Origin: Rhodoferax antarcticus ANT.BR
GTDB lineage: Bacteria > Pseudomonadota > Gammaproteobacteria > Burkholderiales > Burkholderiaceae_C
Assembly (NCBI RefSeq): GCF_001938565.1
Contig: NZ_MSYM01000013.1
Span: 497,496 to 561,495, forward strand
Direction of reading: 5' to 3'
Length of the DNA: 64,000 bases
Position numbers and translations under genes: made by a program. Positions within the stretch are counted from its first letter, which is position 1. Each line of letters starts with the position of its first letter. Shown piece by piece: positions 1 to 7,479 of the stretch. The notes beneath the pieces are model-generated. The model did not search any database. It was given only the letters and a program-made list of their open reading frames with translations, and was not told the DNA's origin.

Positions 1-1201
1 CGCGCAGTCGAAGTCCAAACTCCTGCAGGGCGCTGACGCCACTTTGCTCGGCCTCAGTGAGCCACGCTTGCAGATTGGCAACCAGTTGCTCGGAAGAAAA
101 GTGGGTGCGGGTCCAGAGCATGCGCAGCTCGTCGCGTTTGGTGACCAGCTTGGCGAGACGGGGGCTTGATGCCAGCGCGCCCGCTACCTGCGCCTTGACC
201 TTGTTCGGAATCATCTCGTCATCCCGATGCAGCCAGCGGCTCGCGATTCGCATGTCGGCGAGCTCGCTGGCTGTGCTTCCCTCGGTTTTGAGGCGACGCA
301 CCTCGGCGCGGCTGGCGCGACGCAGGCTTCGCGCGTAGTCGGCCATCACCTCGTACCGGTTGGCGATGACCGCCTCCAGCATCTTGTCGTCGGCGACGGC
401 TTTCACAGCGCCAAACCGGAGCCTCGGCACTGTCTTGCGGACCGTTGCAAGGCCGAGCAGCTCCAGGCTGCGGATGTAGAGCCAGCCGATGTCGAACTCG
501 TGCGGCTTGACCGACAGCTTGGCCGATGTGGGGTAGGTGTGGTGGTTGTTGTGCAGCTCTTCACCACCGATGATCAGCCCCCAGGGCAGGATGTTGCGGC
601 TCGCGTCCGTTGGATCGAAATTGCGATAGCCCCACCAGTGCCCGATGCCGTTGACGATGCCCGCCGCGGTGATCGGAATCCAGAGCATCTGCACCGCCCA
701 CACGGTGGCACCGATGGCGCCGAACAGAAGCAGATCGACGATCAGCATCAACGTGACGCCTGCCAGGCTGAATCGCGAATACATGTTGCGCTCGATCCAG
801 TCGTCGGGCGTTCCGTGGCCGAACTTGGCGAGCGTCTCCGTGTTCCTGGCTTCGCTGCGGTAGAGCTCGCTGCCTTTCAGCAACACGGTCTTGATCCCGC
901 GCGTTTGCGGGCTGTGCGGGTCGTCCGGCGTCTCGCATCTGGCGTGGTGTTTGCGGTGAATGGCGACCCACTCCTTGGTCACAATGCCGGTCGTTAACCA
1001 GAGCCAGAACCGAAAGAAATGAGACGGGAGGCCATGAAGATGGAGTGCTCTGTGCGCCTGGGCGCGATGCAGAAAGACGGTGACCGCCGCGATCGTGATG
1101 TGCGTGACAACCAGCGTGAAGGCGACGATCTCCCAGCCATTGAATCCGGAAAATCCATGGGCCAACCAATCTATCAGGGCACCGAACAGATTCGAGAACA
1201 C
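1..1201 (-). CDS. acyl-CoA (delta-9-type) fatty acid desaturase, C-terminus cut by window edge
   Basis: This is a membrane-bound di-iron desaturase that introduces a double bond into acyl chains. The minus-strand frame is open from a GTG at 1201 to the window edge, giving about 400 codons, so nearly the whole protein is present. The three histidine boxes of the family are visible: HRAQAH at about residues 45-50, HRKHH at about 82-86, and HNNHHTYPTSAKLS near residue 216. Hydrophobic segments lie before box 1 and between boxes 2 and 3. An in-frame TGA lies seven codons upstream of the GTG and no ATG precedes box 1, so the GTG start is an inference. Family assignment is firm; regiospecificity is not shown by the sequence. 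Confidence 0.9.
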   Translation of the reverse strand, partial: MFSNLFGALIDWLAHGFSGFNGWEIVAFTLVVTHITIAAVTVFLHRAQAHRALHLHGLPSHFFRFWLWLTTGIVTKEWVAIHRKHHARCETPDDPHSPQTRGIKTVLLKGSELYRSEARNTETLAKFGHGTPDDWIERNMYSRFSLAGVTLMLIVDLLLFGAIGATVWAVQMLWIPITAAGIVNGIGHWWGYRNFDPTDASRNILPWGLIIGGEELHNNHHTYPTSAKLSVKPHEFDIGWLYIRSLELLGLATVRKTVPRLRFGAVKAVADDKMLEAVIANRYEVMADYARSLRRASRAEVRRLKTEGSTASELADMRIASRWLHRDDEMIPNKVKAQVAGALASSPRLAKLVTKRDELRMLWTRTHFSSEQLVANLQAWLTEAEQSGVSALQEFGLRLR

Positions 1202-1447
1202 GCCCGCCTCGCTCCTGGCACTGCGTCAAGACGCCAACCGCAGGCCATCATCGGCTCGGGGACCGATAGGACATCTAACCGCATGAAGCCAAGGATCGCA
1301 CCTTAATCCGTCCTGAAAAGGCCAGCGTCCCCTGAAACGACAGTCTGAATTCCCCAGAATTTGCGTCTACGCCTCTCAAACCACGCACCGGGCTGCCCAC
1401 TGACACAGCCCTACCCCGGCGCAGTCGTCGCGCCCCCCTTTTGAGGT

Positions 1448-2795
1448 TCACCAGTCTGTGCGCTGATCGTCGAGATACTCGGGCGGTGATTGGTTTGCCA
1501 GATCTGAGTCCGGCTCAGCCTCAACACCTTCCCCCTGTTCCTGCGATTCCTGCGCACCACACTCAACCCACAGCGGCGGCCCGCGTGCCGGGGTGATACG
1601 GGGAGCTTCGGGGTCCACGCCGATGTGCTCCAGAATCTTCTGGATGTCAGCACTGAACGTGATGAAAGCAATGATGCGCATCTGGCCCCCGCACATTGGA
1701 CACAGCAGCGGGAACACCTCGTAGATACGGGCGATCAGTACCGCCCAGAGGTCATGCGATGGTGGGCGAGGTTTGGCGTGAGCACCAGTTCACCCGCGTA
1801 TTTGTCGGACTGTAGGGGCTCTGTGTGCCCTTTGCCACAGCGGTAAACCAGGACAGAGGCGCGCTGCTTGAGCCGGTCCATAGCGAAGGGTGGGCGCGCA
1901 CAGTAGCGCGGTAGGCGCTCCAGCCCAGCGCGGTCTGGTGCCTCAATGCGCACCCCGACACCCTCCGAGAAGCCTCCGCCGTGGCTGCTGGAAGCTGCAC
2001 GCTCGGCCATGTCTTTGGCGTCACAGGTCTCTAGGTGGCCGCGTGCCACAAAAGCGCGCAGGATGCGTTTGCGCACGTTGGCCCGCACGGTAGCGATGGC
2101 GCTCTCATCAAGACCAGTCGCCGCATGAAAAATCACACTCTGCGGTGCCGACTCCGGGCCTGGCTGGGGGTTGGCCTGTGCAGCAGCATCCGTATTGACG
2201 CTTTGCGCTATTGGCCCAGTAACAGCCTCAAACACCCCATCGACCACGCACACATGAAAACAAGCGAAGCGCAGTTTCGTGAGCCGCAGGCGAAAGGGCT
2301 ACGCCCGGCAAAAGCACATGCGTGTTCAGGCTGGAGCCAAAGCGGTGGATAAAAGCGACGGCGCCCAGGTGCAGGCTGGCCGGGTCACACTGCGCGGCAC
2401 CCGGGCAATGGCTTTGCAGACTCTGCTGCACCACCCGCAGGAAGATATGCAGCGCCGCATTGAGTGCGCCTTTGTCGCGCTGCAGGTAGTAGCGCAAGCC
2501 TTTGGGTACCGATAACACCCATTGGCGTACTGGCAGGCGCGGGAAAACGTGATCGCAAAGGTGCGCTGGCGCCTCGGCCATTCAGCGGGTGTTGCACAAG
2601 GGGTAGAAGCCACGGCCTTTGCAGGAGAAGGCGACCAAAAAGTCGTCCCCACAGTCGTCGCAACGGACGCGCGCAAAGCCGTGGGCAAAGATGCCTTATT
2701 CGAGGTATTGGCGAAACGCCTTCTCCACATACGCGGGCGGGGTGTGGTGGTCGCCTTGGCCGTCGAACTGGCCGGCGCTGGAGAGCTCAAGCAAG
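1448..2795 (-). pseudogene. decayed IS91-family transposase
   Basis: Fragments in several frames spell an IS91-type (Y2, IS801-like) transposase in order. They are an N-terminal zinc-finger part with CDDCGDDFLVAFSCKGRGF, then VFPRLPVRQWVLSVPKGLRY, then LGAVAFIHRFGSSLNTH, then EAPDRAGLERLPRYCARPPFAMD, and a C-terminal LLCPMCGGQMRIIAFI segment. The gene is broken at least three ways. A TGA replaces an expected codon just before MAEAPAHLCDHV at about 2581. About 50 bases are inserted between the codons for SSLNTH and CVVDGVFEAV near 2230-2280. A frameshift near 1720-1740 separates the C-terminal part. The element is not expected to be active. Exact ends could not be found by eye. Confidence 0.75.
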
Positions 2796-2941
2796 TTGGC
2801 GTTAAGGCCGTTGGCCAGGGCCACTGCCGCCGTGGAGACGCCGGGCCCACGGCAGGCGGCACTGACCTGGCGTTTGAATTCGTTGCTGTAGCGTGCGCGA
2901 CGGCGGCCTGCGCCTGGATTTTGAAATTCTGGCGTGTTCAC
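2788..2941 (-). pseudogene. IS66-type TnpA-like fragment fused to the IS91 remnant
   Basis: The first ~51 codons from the GTG at 2941 (RRRARYSNEFKRQVSAAC, then GVSTAAVALANGLNANLL) resemble the helix-turn-helix accessory protein TnpA of IS66-type elements, which normally continues for another ~70 residues. Here the frame passes directly into IS91-type sequence (HTPPAYVEKAFRQYLE). An IS66-like element therefore appears to have been truncated by the IS91-like insertion or by a later deletion. The fragment starts inside a perfect inverted repeat. No downstream IS66 TnpB or TnpC is visible. Confidence 0.6.
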
Positions 2942-2968
2942 GTGTCCACCTATGTTGAAGTGGACACG
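2941..2968. repeat. perfect 9-bp inverted repeat at the edge of the IS remnant
   Basis: CGTGTCCAC (2941-2949) and GTGGACACG (2960-2968) are perfect inverted repeats separated by 10 bases. The repeat overlaps the start codon of the TnpA-like fragment. It may be the leftover end or the operator of the IS66-like element. Confidence 0.6.
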
Positions 2969-3303
2969 ATGCTCCTTATTTTTGTCTTTATCGGCAAGAT
3001 GGCTTTGCTAGTCGCTTACGCCGCAATGAGCTCGAAGCTCGTTGCAGACTGTCCCCTGCGCAGCGACTGCCTGCCTTGGGTCGCGCTGGATCCAATTTTT
3101 AATCACCAAAACCGCTAGCCAGGTTGGCCCTTGAGGCGGCTGACGATTTCTGCTACCCCAGTATGAGGAAGCTGTCCCAAGGGACCGCCAGGCGGGTCGT
3201 ACCCAAGAACTTGGCAACTGGTCAGACGGCACCGCGCTACCACCCAAAACAAGCGACGCCAAAAGACCGCGTGACCCACAAGCTCAAGCCCTAGTCAAAC
3301 CAG
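2969..3303. other. gene-free spacer carrying a repeat-like block
   Basis: No convincing gene was found on either strand. The block at about 3150-3215 (CCCAAGGGACCGCCAGGCGG followed by GTCGTACC) resembles the block at about 6560-6625 (CCCAAGGGCCTGCCTGGCGG followed by GTCGCACC). This suggests a second, poorly conserved dispersed repeat. The spacer marks the border between the IS debris and the housekeeping genes. Confidence 0.5.
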
Positions 3304-3816
3304 TCAAACCAGCCCGGCCAGTTCTACAACTTCGCGCCAGGCGGCCAGCTTGCGCTCGAACGACCATCTGGCGTTGGCCGGGCTGGTGCAGGGAAGCTGT
3401 ACCACCGGGAACCCCAGCGTTCGGGTGTGCCGGGCGTGGCGAAAGCTCTCGCCGCCGTTGTGGGCAATCACCCGTAATGCAGAGCAGCGCTTAACCAATA
3501 CCGCCAGATCGTTGACTTGCGGGTGCTGAATGGCGCTGTCCAGGCTGCCTTGGCGTTCACAAGAGGCGTACACATCCCACAGCCCCAGACCTTGGCTGAG
3601 CAGAACGGCTCTACGTTTTTCATAGCTGTCAACGCTTATGCAATAAGGGCTAGAGGGCCAAATAGCTTGCAAGATTTTCCAGAAGGCGTTTTGTGGGCGG
3701 GCGTAATACTGCTGGCGTGCCAGCGAGGTGGCGCTGGGGAAGCTGCCCAGCACAAGCAGCTGGGTGTGGCTTGACACAAGCGGGGCCAAGCCATGCAATC
3801 GCAAGGGTTCAGTCAC
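3304..3816 (-). CDS. hypoxanthine-DNA glycosylase, UDG superfamily family 6
   Basis: This is a predicted DNA-deoxyinosine glycosylase of the uracil-DNA-glycosylase fold that removes deaminated adenine. The 170-residue protein has the family's N-terminal block VLGSFPSATSLARQQYYA followed by PQNAFWKIL, the middle block GLWDVYASCERQGSLDSAI, and the C-terminal LPCTSPANA, where the superfamily's second active-site motif lies. Length is normal for the family. Residues around IWPSSPYCISVDSYEKR are encoded by a copy of the dispersed CTAGCCCTTAT repeat, read in frame, in the loop before the second conserved block. The gene stands alone, with the ROK repressor upstream on the same strand. Confidence 0.82.
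   Translation of the reverse strand: MTEPLRLHGLAPLVSSHTQLLVLGSFPSATSLARQQYYARPQNAFWKILQAIWPSSPYCISVDSYEKRRAVLLSQGLGLWDVYASCERQGSLDSAIQHPQVNDLAVLVKRCSALRVIAHNGGESFRHARHTRTLGFPVVQLPCTSPANARWSFERKLAAWREVVELAGLV
3617..3664 (-). repeat. CTAGCCCTTAT-family repeat inside the glycosylase gene
   Basis: Minus-orientation copy. The plus strand shows TTTTTCATAGCTGTC, then TTATGCAATAAGGGCTAGAG, then GGCCAAAT. It is translated in frame within the hypoxanthine-DNA glycosylase gene. Confidence 0.8.
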
Positions 3817-3878
3817 GGCCGAGAGGATAGCGCGTCAAACCCTGCTGCCCATTCTGACGACTCTGACGGATCTGCCGC

Positions 3879-5132
3879 TCAGACGCAGGTTTTCAAAAAC
3901 AGATCACGGTCCGGCGCAAAGTGGGCGTGCAGCGGCATCAGCGCGCCGCCCAGGGCGCGGGCGTCTGGGCCTACCTCACCGGCGATCAGGTTGGCGCGCC
4001 ACAAGCCTTCCCAGTTGTAGCGCTTCAAAGCGTGCTGGGTGGCGGTGATGAGTTGGGCGAGCAAGACGCGGTTGAACGAGCCGTCGATCACCACCGCATC
4101 AATGTCCAGAAAAGCCGTGCCGCTAACGACCGTGTGCGCCAGCGCGTTCGCGGCGCGTTCGACCCAGGCGCGGGTGTCTGGGGCATGGTCGGCTTGCAGG
4201 GCGCGGTCGTCGTAAGCGGCGAGTGGGTCGAGGCCGCGCGCGCTGAAGCGCTGCTCCAACTGCCACAACGAGGCGTAGCTGACGAGCTGTTCGGGCATCT
4301 GCTGGCTCTGTGCCAAACCTATCGGCAGCGACGCAATTGCGCCCGAGTTGCCATGCACGCCACCGTGCAACTGTGAGTTGATCACCAGCCCGCCGCCGAC
4401 AAAAGTGTCGACAAACAGATACAAAAAATTCTTCAAGTCGCGCCCGCGTCCCGCCACCAGCTCGGCCACGCAGGCGGCTGAGGTGTCTTTGGCAAACGTC
4501 ACCGGTAGCTCAGTCATGGCTTGCACTTGGGCGCGCAGGTCGATCTGCTGCCAGGCTTCAGACTGCGCTGGTGACAAGCCCAGCAAACGGTGCCAGCCAC
4601 CTATCTGGAAAGGCACGGCCAGGCCAATGCCAACCAGCCGGTTTTTGAGAGGCCCCAGCGAATCGTGCAGTTCCTCCAGATGGTGGGCAATGGCAGGCAA
4701 CAGCGCGTCAGTGCTGGGAAACAGGTAGTCCATGCGCTGGCGCTGGCGCACTTGCCCGGTGAAATCGACCAGCAGCCACTCGGCACCGCGGCGACCAATC
4801 TTGATGCCTATGGAAAAAGCGCCGTCGGGGTTCAGCGCCAGGGGGACCGACGGCTGGCCGATGCGCCCGCGCACCGCGCTTTGCTTGAGGATCAACCCAT
4901 CATCTTCGAGGCGGGCGGTAATCAGGCCAATGGTCTGGGCGGTGAGCCCGGTCAGGCGGGCCAACTCGGCTTTGGGCAGGCTGGCGTTCAGGCGAATCGC
5001 TTGCAGCACCACACGCTCGTTGAACTGGCGCATGCCGACCTGGTTGGAGCCACGTGGACGCAGCAGGGCAATAGGTTCAGCCGCAGTGGATTTGGCGTCA
5101 GGGGCGAGCAGGGGGCCGATGCCATGGAACAT
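3879..5132 (-). CDS. ROK-family transcriptional repressor, divergent from fructokinase
   Basis: The 417-residue protein has an N-terminal winged helix-turn-helix (about residues 35-90; NERVVLQAIRLNASLPKAEL, then ARLTGLTAQTIGLI) followed by a ROK (repressor/ORF/kinase) sugar-binding domain. Family-like segments include GIGLAVP, the DTFVGGGLV loop and VVIDGSF. Such proteins bind a sugar or phosphosugar and release DNA. It is divergent from the PfkB fructokinase at 5284, with a perfect 12-bp palindrome between them, so it probably controls that kinase. The ligand is inferred to be fructose or a related sugar. A catalytic role as a kinase is unlikely because of the DNA-binding domain. Confidence 0.85.
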   Translation of the reverse strand: MFHGIGPLLAPDAKSTAAEPIALLRPRGSNQVGMRQFNERVVLQAIRLNASLPKAELARLTGLTAQTIGLITARLEDDGLILKQSAVRGRIGQPSVPLALNPDGAFSIGIKIGRRGAEWLLVDFTGQVRQRQRMDYLFPSTDALLPAIAHHLEELHDSLGPLKNRLVGIGLAVPFQIGGWHRLLGLSPAQSEAWQQIDLRAQVQAMTELPVTFAKDTSAACVAELVAGRGRDLKNFLYLFVDTFVGGGLVINSQLHGGVHGNSGAIASLPIGLAQSQQMPEQLVSYASLWQLEQRFSARGLDPLAAYDDRALQADHAPDTRAWVERAANALAHTVVSGTAFLDIDAVVIDGSFNRVLLAQLITATQHALKRYNWEGLWRANLIAGEVGPDARALGGALMPLHAHFAPDRDLFLKTCV

Positions 5133-5224
5133 GGTTTTGATTCTGTGGGGTTAACAGGGGCGTGCGTTGGTGGTACAGGCAGCGTTGATGTGCGGGACAT
5201 CACGCTTTAAGATTCGGCGCGGGT

Positions 5225-5236
5225 GAACTATAGTTC
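5225..5236. promoter_or_regulatory. candidate ROK operator palindrome
   Basis: GAACTATAGTTC is a perfect 12-bp palindrome in the 150-bp divergent spacer between the ROK repressor and fructokinase genes. A symmetric site here is what a dimeric regulator of both genes would need. The assignment to the ROK protein is inference. Confidence 0.45.
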
Positions 5237-5283
5237 TGCGAAAGTAATTAAATCAAGTTGTCTTAGTTATGGAAAACCCTGAT

Positions 5284-6273
5284 ATGTCAAAAACAGTTTC
5301 TTCGGCGCAAGTGGCTACCGCAGGCGAGGCCTTGATCGACATGATTGCTGGCGCTGATGGTCGTTTTGAGCCGTGTCTGGGCGGCGCTGTTTACAACCTG
5401 AGCCGCGCCTTGGCACGCCAAGGCATTGACACGCTGTACCTCAACCCCCTGTCCAAAGACCGCTTTGGTCGCCAGCTCGCCGCAGCGCTGCAGGAGGACG
5501 GCGCGCAACTGGCGGTGCCCGAGCCGGTGCAACAAGTCACCTCGCTGGCGGTGGTCAATGTGGATGCCAGCGGCCACCCGGATTACGCTTTTTACCGCGA
5601 GGGCGTGGCTGATCGCGCCACCAGCGCTGCGGCGCTGACCCAGGCCTGCAGCCAGATCGACAGCTTGCAACTGGTCTGCACCGGCGCGCTGGCCTTGTCG
5701 CCAGACGACGCCAACACCTATTTGCCCTGGCTGGCATCGCAGCGCCAAGCCGGCCGCACGGTGGTGATTGACGCGAACCTGCGCCCCTCAGTCATGCCCA
5801 ACCTGGACGAGTACCGCCGCCACGTACTCACCACGCTGCAGTACGCCGACGTGATCAAGGCCAGCGACGAAGACTTGGCCTGCCTGGCTCTGGCGGGCGA
5901 CAACGCGCTGGCGCAAGCCCGATATTTGTTGAAAACCAGCCGCGCCGGTGTGCTGGCCCTAACCCGTGGCGGCGAGGGCGCGGCCTTGGTGACCCGTTTT
6001 GGCCAACTGTTTGAAGCCCGCGAAACCGCACCCGTCACGGTGGTGGACACCGTCGGCGCTGGCGACTGCTTTCTGGCCGGGCTGGTGGTTGCAATGCTGG
6101 CCAACCGCGTCCCTGCCGATTGGGGTTGGGCAGCGGTGTCGACCGCTGTGGCGCACGAGTTGCTGGGCAGTGCGATTGCCAGCGCAAGTTTGTGTGTGAT
6201 GCAGCGCGGCTGTGTACCGCCAACGCGGGCGCAGGTTCTAGAGCGTCTGGCCGAGGGTAGCGTCAGGTATTGA
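5284..6273 (+). CDS. PfkB-family carbohydrate kinase, probable fructokinase
   Basis: This kinase is predicted to phosphorylate fructose or a similar sugar with ATP. PfkB signatures are present: an N-terminal GEALIDMI and FEPCLGGAVYNLSRAL substrate region, VVIDANLRP in the middle, and the C-terminal anion-hole motif DTVGAGDCFLAGL carrying the catalytic Asp. The length of about 330 residues is normal. Two ATGs are possible, at 5269 and 5284. The second is chosen because GGAAA lies upstream of it at suitable spacing; the first lacks a ribosome site. The divergent ROK repressor and the nearby FrcK-like kinase suggest a fructose-utilisation set, but no sugar transporter genes are seen here. Confidence 0.85.
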   Translation: MSKTVSSAQVATAGEALIDMIAGADGRFEPCLGGAVYNLSRALARQGIDTLYLNPLSKDRFGRQLAAALQEDGAQLAVPEPVQQVTSLAVVNVDASGHPDYAFYREGVADRATSAAALTQACSQIDSLQLVCTGALALSPDDANTYLPWLASQRQAGRTVVIDANLRPSVMPNLDEYRRHVLTTLQYADVIKASDEDLACLALAGDNALAQARYLLKTSRAGVLALTRGGEGAALVTRFGQLFEARETAPVTVVDTVGAGDCFLAGLVVAMLANRVPADWGWAAVSTAVAHELLGSAIASASLCVMQRGCVPPTRAQVLERLAEGSVRY

Positions 6274-6325
6274 TTGGGTGTTGACGCGAGACAGTTCATG
6301 GGGCGGTTCTTTGCTTATACGCTCA

Positions 6326-6359
6326 AAGCCGCTACTGATCGTGCGATCAGTGGCGGCTT
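6326..6359. terminator. strong hairpin after the fructokinase gene
   Basis: Two 16-base arms (AAGCCGCTACTGATCG and CGATCAGTGGCGGCTT) pair with one mismatch around a 2-base loop. They lie 53 bases after the fructokinase stop. No run of T follows on either strand, so it is not a textbook intrinsic terminator. It may act as a transcript-end stabiliser or a bidirectional pause. Confidence 0.5.
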
Positions 6360-6748
6360 GAACACCCTAGGTAGTGTTCTTGGCCGAGAACCGGATAAGC
6401 ACGCGAGGTTCTTCGAATGTCCAAGGCGCTAGACGGTAGATAGGTGGGCATTCTTTGGACTTGCAGTGTTTCGTTGGCGCATAGGTCATGTGCGCGCCGA
6501 GAGCGTTGGCTGTCGAGCTGTTTTGGCGGCTCCGATTCCGGGTTTGTCCAATTCGGCGGGCCAGCCAAAGCCGCCCCAAGGGCCTGCCTGGCGGGTCGCA
6601 CCGAAACGCTCCCAAAACACTGACCAGTCCATTAACAACCAAAAAACGCAGTTGACCCCTTCCAACCGCTAGCAGTTGCGTCCACCCTGCGCTACTCCTC
6701 ATTTCGCCCTACGACCATACCGCCATATCCTCGTAAGCTATTTCGTTT
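6360..6748. other. gene-free spacer with a second repeat-like block
   Basis: No credible gene is seen on either strand. The segment about 6560-6625 resembles 3150-3215 (shared CCCAAGGG and GGCGGGTCG cores), as noted for the spacer at 2969-3303. The right end runs into a copy of the CTAGCCCTTAT-family repeat that abuts the next gene. Confidence 0.5.
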
Positions 6749-6803
6749 AAAAATGCCCTCCAGACCTTATCCATCAAGCGCGAGTAGCTATTAAAAAATA
6801 TTC
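6749..6803 (+). repeat. CTAGCCCTTAT-family repeat abutting the FrcK-like gene
   Basis: Divergent copy (CCCTCCAGACCTTATCCATC, then AAGCGCGAGTAGCTATTAAA). Its right end is only a few bases before the ATG at 6807, so it forms the untranslated leader of that gene. Confidence 0.7.
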
Positions 6804-6806
6804 AGT

Positions 6807-7445
6807 ATGAGCATCCCAACCACCATCATCCTGCCCGACCTGTGCAGCCAGCGAATTACCGATCTGCTCGCCAGCGGCAGCCGCCGTATTCTGGGTATTG
6901 CCGGCGCACCCGGCGCGGGCAAGTCCACCCTGGTGCAGGCGATTGCCACGCAGTTTGGCGAGGCGGTGCAGCCAGTGCCAATGGACGGTTTTCATCTGGC
7001 CAACAGCGAGTTGCTGCGCCTAGGCAGACGTGGCCGCAAGGGCGCGCCGGACACTTTTGACGCCGCAGGCTATGTCAACCTGATGCGCAGGCTCAAGCAT
7101 CACCCGCCGGACGAGGTGGTTTACGCCCCGGATTACCGCCGCCATGTCGAGGAAGCTATTGCTGGCGCGATCGCCGTCGACCCTGCCACGCCGCTGGTCG
7201 TCACCGAGGGCAATTACCTGCTGCTCGAAGACGCCCCTTGGAACCAACTGCCCGGCATGCTCGACGAGATCTGGTTCCTGGACGTGCCCGATGAATTGCG
7301 GCGCCAGCGGCTAGTGGCGCGGCACATGCGCTTTGGCCGCACGGAGCAGCAGGCGCTGGATTGGATGGCCAGTACAGATGAGCCCAACGCGCTGCGCATT
7401 ACCCAAGGCAGGGTGCGCGCGGATGTGCAGGTGTCCTGGCATTAG
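6807..7445 (+). CDS. FrcK-like P-loop kinase (nucleoside/pantothenate-kinase-like family)
   Basis: This 212-residue P-loop protein carries Walker A GAPGAGKS at about residues 33-40 and a conserved PMDGFHL segment. It also has a charged lid region (RRGRKGAPDTFD), VVTEGNYLLL and a C-terminal RHMRFGRTEQQA. These place it in the PRK09270-type family of phosphoribulokinase/uridine/pantothenate-kinase-like proteins, which includes FrcK of rhizobial fructose ABC operons. The substrate cannot be read from sequence. The nearby fructokinase and ROK regulator support a sugar-related role. No ribosome-binding site is obvious because a dispersed repeat occupies the leader. Confidence 0.75.
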   Translation: MSIPTTIILPDLCSQRITDLLASGSRRILGIAGAPGAGKSTLVQAIATQFGEAVQPVPMDGFHLANSELLRLGRRGRKGAPDTFDAAGYVNLMRRLKHHPPDEVVYAPDYRRHVEEAIAGAIAVDPATPLVVTEGNYLLLEDAPWNQLPGMLDEIWFLDVPDELRRQRLVARHMRFGRTEQQALDWMASTDEPNALRITQGRVRADVQVSWH

Positions 7446-7479
7446 CCGTATCCGCGCAGACGATCAGCCAATCAGCCAA

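Noticed and set aside
561..1229. Long minus-strand ORF rich in Arg and His
   Set aside because: It is a shadow of the desaturase, whose frame has the histidine boxes and continues to the window edge.
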